Part shown: positions 1 through 5,861 of the stretch, piece after piece
How the letters are laid out: every line of letters starts with the position of its first letter
Numbering within the stretch: position 1 is the stretch's first letter
Assembly: GCA_038241095.1 (NCBI GenBank)
Contig: JBBRGB010000172.1
Span: 1 to 7,578, forward strand
From: JBBDMX01 sp038241095
GTDB lineage: Bacteria; Planctomycetota; Phycisphaerae; Phycisphaerales; Phycisphaeraceae
DNA length: 7,578 nucleotides
Direction of reading: 5' to 3'
Notes under the pieces: model-generated
What the model was told of the DNA's origin: nothing
Databases searched by the model: none
The model's input: the letters and a program-made list of their open reading frames with translations, nothing else
Made by a program: the position numbers and the translations under genes

Positions 1-1704
1 AAGATCGCCTTGGTGGAAACACGCGATCTGGTGGAGGATGCCACGGCCCAAGTCACCGCCTGCCGGTTTTTGCTGGGACAGGGGACGATTTTGGTGGGTG
101 ATTCGCGGGGTGAGGTCGGCGCGTGGTTCGCCACCAAGCCCGAGGCGGCCGACAGCGCCGACGGCATCATCATGGCACGGGGGCATTTACTGCAAGGGCC
201 GTCGGCCGCGGTGACGGCCCTGGCGACCTCGCAACGCAGCCGCGTGGCGGCGATCGGTTACGCCACCGGCGAGACACGGCTCTATCAGATCACCAGCCAA
301 AAGCTCTTGGCGCAGCTCCAAGTCGCCGATCAACACGACATCCTGGCACTGGCCGTGACGCCCAAGGAAGATGGCCTCATCGCCGCCACCAGCGAAGCCC
401 TATACCGTTGGGATATTCAACCCCGTCATCCCGAAGCGACCTTGACGGCCCTGTTCCTGCCCGTCTGGTACGAAGGCGCTCAACATCCCGCCCATGTCTG
501 GCAGTCCTCCAGCGGTACCGATGACTTTGAGCCAAAGCTCGGCCTCATGCCCCTGGTCTTCGGCACCATCAAGGCCACCGTTTACTCCCTGGTCTTTGGC
601 GTGCCCATCGCCATTCTCGCCGCGATTTACACCAGCGAATTCCTCAGGCCCAAACTCAAGGCCCGCGTCAAGCCCACCGTCGAACTCATGGCCAGCCTGC
701 CCAGCGTGGTGCTCGGCTTCCTGGCGGCCTTGGTGCTGGCACCCATCGTCGAAGGCATCGTCCCCGGACTGCTCAGCGCCTTCTTCACCGTGCCCTTGGC
801 ATTTCTCATCGGGGCCTATTTATGGCAGTTGCTGCCGCAGAACGTGGCCCTGCGATTAAACCAGTGGCGGTTCTTCTTCATCTGCCTAGCCGCACCCATC
901 GGGCTGCTGGTGGCGTGGCTCGCAGGACCAATCGTCGAACAACTGCTCTTTGCCGGCGACATCAAACTATGGCTCGATGGGCAGATCGGCTCAGGCGTCG
1001 GCGCTTGGTTGATCCTGCTGCTGCCGCTTTCCGCCATCGCCGGGGCCGTGATCATCTCCCGTTACGTCAACCCCGTCATACGGCGGATCAGCAACGACTG
1101 GAGCCGCCAACGCTTTGCATTGGCGAGCATGGCGAAGTTCATCATCGCCTGTCTGGCGACGCTGGCCGTCTCCTTAGCCGTTTCGTATCTGTTGGTGCTT
1201 CTCGGCTGGGACCCGCGGGGCACTTACGTGGACACCTTCGAGCAGCGCAACGCCTTGGTCGTCGGCTTTGTCATGGGCTTCGCCATCATCCCCATCATCT
1301 ACACCATTGCCGAGGATGCCCTTTCGACGGTGCCCGAACATCTGCGGGCCGCCTCGCTAGGCGCGGGGGCGACCCCTTGGCAGACCGCCACGCGGATCAT
1401 CATTCCCACGGCCATGAGCGGGCTGTTCTCCGCGGTGATGATCGGCTTGGGCCGGGCTGTGGGCGAGACCATGATCGTGCTGATGGCCGCGGGCAACACG
1501 CCGGTGATGGATTGGAACATCTTCAACGGTTTCCGCACCCTCTCGGCCAACATTGCCGTGGAACTGCCCGAAGCGGTGCGCAACAGCACGCACTATCGCA
1601 CGCTGTTCCTAGCGGCCCTGGTGCTGTTCGCCATGACTTTTGTGTTGAACACGGTGGCTGAAAGCGTCCGCCTTCGCTTCCGCAAGAGGGCCTTCCAGCT
1701 ATGA
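1..1704 (+). CDS. pstC: Phosphate ABC transporter permease PstC, large form (5' partial)
   Basis: Inner-membrane permease subunit of the Pst high-affinity phosphate importer, pairing with PstA and driven by PstB. The frame is open from base 1, so the true start lies upstream; numbering here is from the TTG at 10. Residues about 15-140 form short beta-strand repeats resembling WD40/propeller blades (GETRLYQI at 87-94, EALYRWDI at 129-136). A linker follows with VWYEG and VWQSSSGTDDFEPKL (152-177), which I recall as typical of large proteobacterial-type PstC. Membrane segments follow from about 183. The permease loop is at 435-470 (AASLGAGATPWQTATRIIIP), then GRAVGETMIVLMAAGNTPVMD (split across 481-501), a strong PstC signature. 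About 150 residues between the first helix pair and the loop hold extra hydrophobic segments (roughly 254-276, 287-308, 328-351, 374-399), making it far longer than the roughly 320-residue E. coli PstC. Stop overlaps the pstA start (ATGA), implying translational coupling. Family assignment is secure; propeller topology is inferred. Confidence 0.93.
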   Translation, partial: KIALVETRDLVEDATAQVTACRFLLGQGTILVGDSRGEVGAWFATKPEAADSADGIIMARGHLLQGPSAAVTALATSQRSRVAAIGYATGETRLYQITSQKLLAQLQVADQHDILALAVTPKEDGLIAATSEALYRWDIQPRHPEATLTALFLPVWYEGAQHPAHVWQSSSGTDDFEPKLGLMPLVFGTIKATVYSLVFGVPIAILAAIYTSEFLRPKLKARVKPTVELMASLPSVVLGFLAALVLAPIVEGIVPGLLSAFFTVPLAFLIGAYLWQLLPQNVALRLNQWRFFFICLAAPIGLLVAWLAGPIVEQLLFAGDIKLWLDGQIGSGVGAWLILLLPLSAIAGAVIISRYVNPVIRRISNDWSRQRFALASMAKFIIACLATLAVSLAVSYLLVLLGWDPRGTYVDTFEQRNALVVGFVMGFAIIPIIYTIAEDALSTVPEHLRAASLGAGATPWQTATRIIIPTAMSGLFSAVMIGLGRAVGETMIVLMAAGNTPVMDWNIFNGFRTLSANIAVELPEAVRNSTHYRTLFLAALVLFAMTFVLNTVAESVRLRFRKRAFQL

Positions 1705-3614
1705 GCCAGACGCCCAACAATGACGCCGTTCCCGATGCGCCCACCCCCGTGGCCGGGATCCCACGCACAATTCCCGTGTCATCTCAGCCCTCCGTCACTC
1801 AAGCCTCAAGTCTCAAGCCCCAAGCCTTTCCTCCCCTCGCCCGTCGCCGTCTGACCCGTGCCTCCGGCTCCATCTTGGCCTACGGCGAACCGATGGTCTG
1901 GCTCACTGGCGGAGCCCTGGCCATCGCACTGCTGATGATCATCAGCTTGCTGGGCTACGTCACTTGGCAAGGCATCGGCACGTTCTGGCCCACGGCCATT
2001 GTCGAAGTGACCACGCTCGATGGCAAGACCTATATGGGCCAAGTCACTCGCGACAGCAGTTTCACGCTCAATCAGGCCGGCACCGCCTCCCTGCCGCCCA
2101 AAGCCGGGGAAAAGGCCCGCGAATTGATCAAGGCGGAAAGTGAAAAGCCCCACGCTGAAACATCGAACACCAGCGACATCGTCGGCGGACCCGCGCCGCA
2201 CATCACCGTCCACCGCCGCCTGATCCGCACCGCCAACTTCGATCTCACCGGCGAGCATTTCCACTGGGTCAGCGACTTTGAAATCGCCAGTGAAGCACAG
2301 CCCGAATGGGCAGTGCTCATCGAGCGCTTGGAATGGGGCCAGTTCATCGGCTCGCCGACACGTTTCGTCATCGACGGCCAAGTTGTCGCCGCCACCCCGC
2401 AACAGGCGTGGGAAGCCTACCTCGAACATCACGATGAAGTCCGTGCCCGCTGGCGGGAGCGTCGCGGTTTGGAAACCCATGCCGTCGGTGAGGTCAATGC
2501 CCAAATCGAAGCCGCCCGATTGGCTGTTCGCAGCGCGGAGTTGAAATACGGCCAGTCCTCCGATGAAGAGCGGCAAGCCAAGGAACGCTTCGCTTCGGTC
2601 AAGGCCGACATCGACGCTGAGTTCGCCCGCATCACCAAAGAGATCCGCGAACTCAATGAGCAGAACGACCGCTATGTGCTGGTGATGAAGTCGGCCCAAG
2701 GGCAGGAAAAGGAAATCAAGCTGGCCGAGGTGGTTCGCGCCTTCCCCGCCAACCAGTTGACCTTTACGGGGCAGCTGGGGGTCTATTTCTCCCGCTGGTG
2801 GGAATACCTCTCCGACGAACCCCGCGAAGCCAACACCGAGGGCGGCATCTTCCCGGCCATCTTCGGCACGGCCCTGATGACCATGATCATGAGCATCCTG
2901 GTGGTGCCCGTGGGCGTGCTGGCGGCCCTGTACCTGCGCGAGTATGCCAAGGCCGGCCCGATTGTCAGTGCCGTGCGCATCGCCGTCAACAACCTCGCGG
3001 GTGTGCCCTCCATCGTCTTTGGCGTCTTTGGCTTGGGCTTCTTCTGCTACCTCATGGGCGGTGGCATTGACCAGCTATTTTTCGCCGAGAAACTGCCCAA
3101 CCCGACCTTCGGCACCGGAGGGCTGATGTGGGCTTCATTCACCTTGGCACTGTTGACCCTTCCTGTGGTCATCGTCGCCACCGAAGAGGCCCTAGCGGCC
3201 GTGCCTAGTTCCATGCGCGAAGGCTCGTATGCCTGCGGGGCGAGCAAGTGGCAGACCATTCGCCGCATCGTCCTGCCCCGCGCCATGCCGGGCATCATGA
3301 CGGGCATGATCCTGGCGATGGCCCGCGGAGCCGGTGAAGTCGCGCCTTTGATGCTCGTCGGGGCGGTGAAGCTGGCACCGGAGCTTCCGGGCCAGTTCAA
3401 CGCCATTGCCCCGTATTTCCATGTGGAACGCAGCTTCATGCACTTGGGCTTCCACATTTACGACCTTGGTTTCCAAAGCCCCAATTCCGAGGCCGCCAAG
3501 CCGATGGTCTTCACCACGACGCTCTTGCTCATCGCCTTGGTGGCGCTACTCAACATCGCCGCCGCGTGGCTTCGCGCCAGGCTGCGGCGTAAGTTCGCCG
3601 GGAGCCAGTTCTGA
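1701..3614 (+). CDS. pstA: Phosphate ABC transporter permease PstA, large form with periplasmic coiled-coil domain
   Basis: Second permease of the Pst phosphate importer, 637 residues, about twice the E. coli PstA length. Order of parts: a Pro/Ser/Gln-rich, probably disordered cytoplasmic tail (1-60); one membrane helix (about 68-90); a large periplasmic region (about 95-380); then the permease core (385-637). The periplasmic region contains FDLTGEHFHWVSDFEI (180-195) and LIERLEWGQFIG (206-217), a pattern I recall from large proteobacterial PstA proteins, and a charged helical stretch (about 262-325) likely to be a coiled coil. The core has LREYAKAGP (412-420), NNLAGVPSIVFGVFGLG (430-446), and the ATPase-contact loop at 495-531 (GACGASKWQTIRR-like, with ACGASKWQTIRRIVLPRAMPG visible in two parts at 511-531), then ARGAGEVAPLMLVG (541-554). 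Start chosen at 1701 because it overlaps the pstC stop as ATGA. Residues 33-42 are encoded by a 7-nt tandem repeat shared with the pstB leader. Product call is secure; coiled coil is inferred. Confidence 0.95.
   Translation: MSQTPNNDAVPDAPTPVAGIPRTIPVSSQPSVTQASSLKPQAFPPLARRRLTRASGSILAYGEPMVWLTGGALAIALLMIISLLGYVTWQGIGTFWPTAIVEVTTLDGKTYMGQVTRDSSFTLNQAGTASLPPKAGEKARELIKAESEKPHAETSNTSDIVGGPAPHITVHRRLIRTANFDLTGEHFHWVSDFEIASEAQPEWAVLIERLEWGQFIGSPTRFVIDGQVVAATPQQAWEAYLEHHDEVRARWRERRGLETHAVGEVNAQIEAARLAVRSAELKYGQSSDEERQAKERFASVKADIDAEFARITKEIRELNEQNDRYVLVMKSAQGQEKEIKLAEVVRAFPANQLTFTGQLGVYFSRWWEYLSDEPREANTEGGIFPAIFGTALMTMIMSILVVPVGVLAALYLREYAKAGPIVSAVRIAVNNLAGVPSIVFGVFGLGFFCYLMGGGIDQLFFAEKLPNPTFGTGGLMWASFTLALLTLPVVIVATEEALAAVPSSMREGSYACGASKWQTIRRIVLPRAMPGIMTGMILAMARGAGEVAPLMLVGAVKLAPELPGQFNAIAPYFHVERSFMHLGFHIYDLGFQSPNSEAAKPMVFTTTLLLIALVALLNIAAAWLRARLRRKFAGSQF
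1798..1825 (+). repeat. 7-nt tandem repeat inside pstA
   Basis: Four uninterrupted heptamers: CTCAAGC, CTCAAGT, CTCAAGC, CCCAAGC. They encode part of the cytoplasmic N-terminal tail of PstA (about residues 33-42), where a 7-nt period shifts frame from unit to unit and so yields no peptide repeat. The same heptamer, CTCAAGN, recurs at 3721-3755. The unit pattern is read directly; its origin is unknown. Confidence 0.85.
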
Positions 3615-3625
3615 TGAACCTCATT

Positions 3626-3665
3626 ACACAGATGAACACGGATGACCACAGATAAACGCGGATAT
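3626..3665 (+). repeat. 10-nt tandem repeat downstream of pstA
   Basis: Four consecutive decamers, ACACAGATGA, ACACGGATGA, CCACAGATAA and ACGCGGATAT, start 12 nt after the pstA stop. The consensus is roughly ACACRGATRA. The tract is AT-richer than the genes around it and shows no open frame of note. From memory, similar ACACAGATGAACACGGATG strings are scattered through intergenic DNA of several environmental bacteria, so this may be one copy of a dispersed family; that is not tested here. Confidence 0.8.
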
Positions 3666-3720
3666 GCAAAACAGAAAAGAGGTTTGAACAAGGCTTGCCG
3701 TTTAGCGCCCTCTTAATGAC

Positions 3721-3755
3721 CTCAAGACTCATCCCTCAAGACTCAAGACTGATCC
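3721..3755 (+). repeat. 7-nt tandem repeat in the pstB leader
   Basis: Five heptamers in strict phase: CTCAAGA, CTCATCC, CTCAAGA, CTCAAGA, CTGATCC. Three are exact CTCAAGA; two are degenerate. The tract ends 5 nt before the preferred pstB ATG and occupies the place where a Shine-Dalgarno sequence would be expected. It is the same unit as the tract inside pstA at 1798-1825. Confidence 0.82.
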
Positions 3756-3760
3756 CCACC

Positions 3761-4636
3761 ATGCCTACACTCACCGCCCCATCGCAAACCCGCAACGGCA
3801 GCACCAGTTCCAATGGTCGCCTGGCCGCCATCGCCCGCGGCGAATCCTTTCCTGCCGACATCCACCAGGCCGTCCACGAGGATGAGGTGACGCTGGCCGT
3901 CGAAAACTTCAATCTTTACTACGGCCCCAAACGCGCCCTCTTCGACATCACCATGCCCATGCCCCGCGGCAAGGTCACCGCCCTCATCGGCCCATCAGGC
4001 TGCGGCAAGTCCACACTCCTCCGCAGCATCAACCGCTTAAACGATCTCATCGATATCGTCCGCATCGACGGCGACATGAAGCTCAACGGCGACTCCATCT
4101 ACGATCCTTCCGTCGATGTCATCGAACTGCGCAAACGCATGGGCATGGTCTTTCAGAAGTCCAATCCCTTCCCCATGAGCATCTTTGAAAACGTCATCTA
4201 TTCCCTGCGCATCGACGGCGTGCGCGACCGACGACTCTTGGCGGAAGTCTGCGAACGCAGCCTGCGCGGCGCGGCCCTGTGGGACGAGGTCAAAGACCGC
4301 CTCCACGAAAGCGCCTTGGCCATGTCGGGCGGTCAACAGCAACGCCTCTGCATCGCCCGCGCCATTGCCGCCGAACCCGAAGTGCTGCTCATGGACGAAC
4401 CTTGCTCGGCCTTGGACCCCATCGCCACGGGCAAGGTCGAAGACCTCATCCAGGAACTCAAAGGCGAGTACTCGATCATCATCGTGACGCACAACATGCA
4501 GCAGGCCTCGCGGGTCAGCGACAACACCGCCTTCATGTACCTAGGCCGGCTCATTGAATACGGCCCGACACTCGACATCTTCACCAACCCGCACCTGAAG
4601 GAAACCGAGGATTACATCAGCGGCCGATTCGGATAA
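3761..4636 (+). CDS. pstB: Phosphate import ATP-binding protein PstB
   Basis: Cytoplasmic ATPase that drives phosphate import through PstC/PstA; 291 residues from this start. Every ABC motif is present: Walker A GPSGCGKST (77-85), Q-loop FQKSNPFPMS (131-140) with the NPFP typical of PstB, signature MSGGQQQRLCIARA (188-201), Walker B VLLMDEPCSALDP (208-220), and the switch histidine in IVTHNMQQA (241-249, H244). The C-terminus EYGPTLDIFTNP (266-277) and YISGRFG (285-291) is also PstB-like. The first 40 residues are a low-complexity, Ser/Thr/Ala-rich tail. Start is uncertain: the frame stays open upstream to a TAA at 3653, with an ATG at 3716 and a TTG at 3695, but the added residues would come from the 7-nt repeat tract. 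No clear ribosome binding site precedes any of these. It lies 146 nt after pstA, so it may be co-transcribed or have its own start. Confidence 0.96.
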   Translation: MPTLTAPSQTRNGSTSSNGRLAAIARGESFPADIHQAVHEDEVTLAVENFNLYYGPKRALFDITMPMPRGKVTALIGPSGCGKSTLLRSINRLNDLIDIVRIDGDMKLNGDSIYDPSVDVIELRKRMGMVFQKSNPFPMSIFENVIYSLRIDGVRDRRLLAEVCERSLRGAALWDEVKDRLHESALAMSGGQQQRLCIARAIAAEPEVLLMDEPCSALDPIATGKVEDLIQELKGEYSIIIVTHNMQQASRVSDNTAFMYLGRLIEYGPTLDIFTNPHLKETEDYISGRFG

Positions 4637-4660
4637 ATGGCCCCGCACCACTGGATAATC

Positions 4661-4681
4661 GTCGGCTGGTGTTCAGCCGAC
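4661..4681 (+). other. Perfect 8-bp hairpin between pstB and the lipoprotein gene
   Basis: GTCGGCTG pairs perfectly with CAGCCGAC across a GTGTT loop, starting 24 nt after the pstB stop. No T-run follows directly, so it is not a classical intrinsic terminator. It could be a 3' end stabiliser for pst mRNA, a partial terminator, or a protein-binding inverted repeat. A second short fold, CGTT-TCGC-AACG followed by TTTT, lies just downstream (4684-4700). The pairing is seen; the role is inferred. Confidence 0.55.
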
Positions 4682-4704
4682 AATCGTTTCGCAACGTTTT
4701 GATC

Positions 4705-4708
4705 GGAG
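4705..4708 (+). promoter_or_regulatory. Ribosome binding site of the small lipoprotein gene
   Basis: GGAG lies 8 nt before the ATG at 4717, a normal Shine-Dalgarno spacing. It decides the start in favour of 4717 over an upstream in-frame codon at 4669, which would place extra residues in front of the signal peptide and lies within the hairpin. Confidence 0.6.
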
Positions 4709-4716
4709 TCTCCACC

Positions 4717-4992
4717 ATGCGTCGAATTGGTTTCATGCTGTCCCTCACGCTCCTTGCCACAGCGCTGGCAACCGGTTGCAGCGGACCCAACTCCAAACTC
4801 GGCTACTCCACCGCCGAGAAGGATGGCCGCCTCTACGTCTTTGGTTACAACGACGGGGCCTACCAGTCCTTCAAGAAGAGCGGTGAAGTCGGCAAGAGCA
4901 AAACGTACGTCGGTGCCGGTGCCAACGGCCAGACGATCATCGTCGCCGATGGCGTGGATGCCGGCCCATTCCTGGCGTCCAAGACCAAGTAA
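4717..4992 (+). CDS. Small lipoprotein of unknown function in the pst-phoU locus
   Basis: 91-residue predicted lipoprotein that I do not recognise by name. The N-terminus is a signal peptide: MRR, a hydrophobic stretch (about 4-18) and a lipobox ATGC ending at Cys21, the only cysteine. After cleavage a chain of about 70 residues would be anchored to a membrane by lipid and face the periplasm. The mature part has DGRLYVFGY (36-44), a charged segment SFKKSGEVGKSKTY (51-64) and VGAGANGQTIIVADG (65-79). I faintly recall other small bacterial proteins with the DGRxYVF...GAGxNGxT spacing, but cannot name a family. It lies between pstB and phoU on the same strand, with its own GGAG site, which suggests a link to phosphate uptake. 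That link rests on position alone; it could equally be an unrelated inserted gene. Confidence 0.8.
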   Translation: MRRIGFMLSLTLLATALATGCSGPNSKLGYSTAEKDGRLYVFGYNDGAYQSFKKSGEVGKSKTYVGAGANGQTIIVADGVDAGPFLASKTK

Positions 4993-5036
4993 CTCGCCCC
5001 GCGGCAGTCGCTGGGCCGATAGGAAATCAACGGCCC

Positions 5037-5066
5037 GGATCCGCCGACGCGGTTCCGAGGCCTTTT
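5037..5066 (+). terminator. Weak terminator-like fold before phoU
   Basis: GGATCCGC can pair with GCGGTTCC around a CGAC loop (7 of 8 pairs), followed by GAGGCC and a TTTT run (5063-5066). An additional inverted repeat, GGGCCG (5013-5018) with CGGCCC (5031-5036), lies just upstream. The T-run is short and is set off from the stem by 6 nt, so full termination is doubtful. If it works, phoU would need its own promoter or read-through. Confidence 0.25.
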
Positions 5067-5094
5067 CAAATCCCTTGCCGTCCGAGATTCACCA

Positions 5095-5796
5095 ATGTCC
5101 ATGCACCTGCAACGTCAAACCGACCGTCTTAAAAAAGTCATTCTCTCCCTCTCGGCCTTGGTCGAAGAGGCCTCCGAGGGTGCCATTCGCGCCGTGCAAT
5201 TGCGCGATGTACCCTTGGCCAAGCAAATCATCGCCGCCGATGACCAGATCGACCTCATGGAGATCGACGTCGAGGAGGAATGCCTGCACACCTTGGCACT
5301 CTATCAGCCCGTGGCCTTCGACCTGCGCTTCGTGGTGGCGGTGCTCAAGATCAACAACGATCTTGAACGCATCGCCGACTTGGCGGTCAACGTCGCCGAG
5401 CAGGCGATTTTCCTGGCCGGGGAAACCGACCGCGAGGCCCCGCCCTTCGACCTGGCGGAAATGACCCGGCTGGTGCAGTGGATGATCAAGAGCAGCCTCG
5501 ACGCCCTGGTCAACATCGACACCGGTCTGGCACAGGAGGTGCGCAAAACCGACGACCAAGTCGATGCCCTTCACGGCAAGGCCTATGCCGCCATCGAACA
5601 AGGCATGAAGGAGTCCCCCGCCCGCGTGGCGTGTCTGATTCACTACCTGAGCATCAGTCGGCAACTCGAGCGCATGGCCGACCATGCCGTCAACATCGCC
5701 GAGGATGTACTTTACATGGCCAGGGGGGACATTCTGCGGCACAACCGCCCGCATCCCAATCGCGACAAGCGCGGCCGCAACGCCGGCGAAGAGTGA
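5095..5796 (+). CDS. phoU: Phosphate transport system regulatory protein PhoU
   Basis: Cytoplasmic, all-helical regulator that restrains Pst transport and links it to PHO-regulon signalling when phosphate is plentiful. 233 residues, close to the usual PhoU length. Two PhoU repeats are visible, each with the metal-binding helix: DLRFVVAVLKINNDLERIAD (76-95) continuing to NVAE (99-102), and QLERMADHAVNIAED (190-204). The acidic residues E91, D95, E192 and D196 are all present. Residues 1-20 (HLQRQTDRLKKVILSLS) match the usual opening. The tail after about 215 is basic (HNRPHPNRDKRGRN) and may be disordered. ATG 5095 was chosen; ATG 5101 is two codons on and cannot be excluded. No strong ribosome binding site is present. 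It is 102 nt from the lipoprotein gene and last in the phosphate group. Confidence 0.95.
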   Translation: MSMHLQRQTDRLKKVILSLSALVEEASEGAIRAVQLRDVPLAKQIIAADDQIDLMEIDVEEECLHTLALYQPVAFDLRFVVAVLKINNDLERIADLAVNVAEQAIFLAGETDREAPPFDLAEMTRLVQWMIKSSLDALVNIDTGLAQEVRKTDDQVDALHGKAYAAIEQGMKESPARVACLIHYLSISRQLERMADHAVNIAEDVLYMARGDILRHNRPHPNRDKRGRNAGEE

Positions 5797-5823
5797 TCAA
5801 TCCGCTTTGGCCGCTTCGGGTAA

Positions 5824-5847
5824 ACTGTGCGGCTCGACCCGCACAGT
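5824..5847 (+). promoter_or_regulatory. Perfect 9-bp inverted repeat upstream of hisG
   Basis: ACTGTGCGG is mirrored by CCGCACAGT across the 6-nt spacer CTCGAC, 14 nt before the hisG ATG. No T-run follows. A possible -10 element, TAAACT (5821-5826), overlaps its left arm, so it could be an operator at the hisG promoter. It could also be a phoU 3' hairpin or part of a hisG leader structure. The symmetry is read directly; the role is open. Confidence 0.55.
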
Positions 5848-5861
5848 ACACGGAACGCATC

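Noticed and set aside
822..1661. 279-codon plus-strand frame within pstC
   Set aside because: Arg/His/Gly-rich translation in another frame of a well-supported permease gene; typical of GC-rich shadow frames.
1806..2699. 297-codon open frame on the minus strand
   Set aside because: Lies wholly opposite pstA, whose product is clearly recognisable; the translation shows no family motif and is a codon-bias shadow.
3626..3755. CRISPR-like array
   Set aside because: The repeats are 7 and 10 nt, directly adjacent with no spacers, and no cas genes are near.
3615..3760. Insertion sequence remnant or attachment site between pstA and pstB
   Set aside because: No terminal inverted repeats, no transposase fragment and no tRNA; only the short tandem tracts are seen.
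4037..4492. 151-codon open frame on the minus strand
   Set aside because: Opposite the ATPase motifs of pstB; no independent evidence of coding.
5089..5754. 221-codon open frame on the minus strand
   Set aside because: Exact antisense shadow of phoU; low-complexity His/Gly/Val-rich product without known motifs.
5478..5861. Upstream extension of the hisG frame
   Set aside because: Would overlap phoU in another frame and add an Arg/Gln/His-rich segment unlike any HisG; ATG 5862 gives the normal long-form length.
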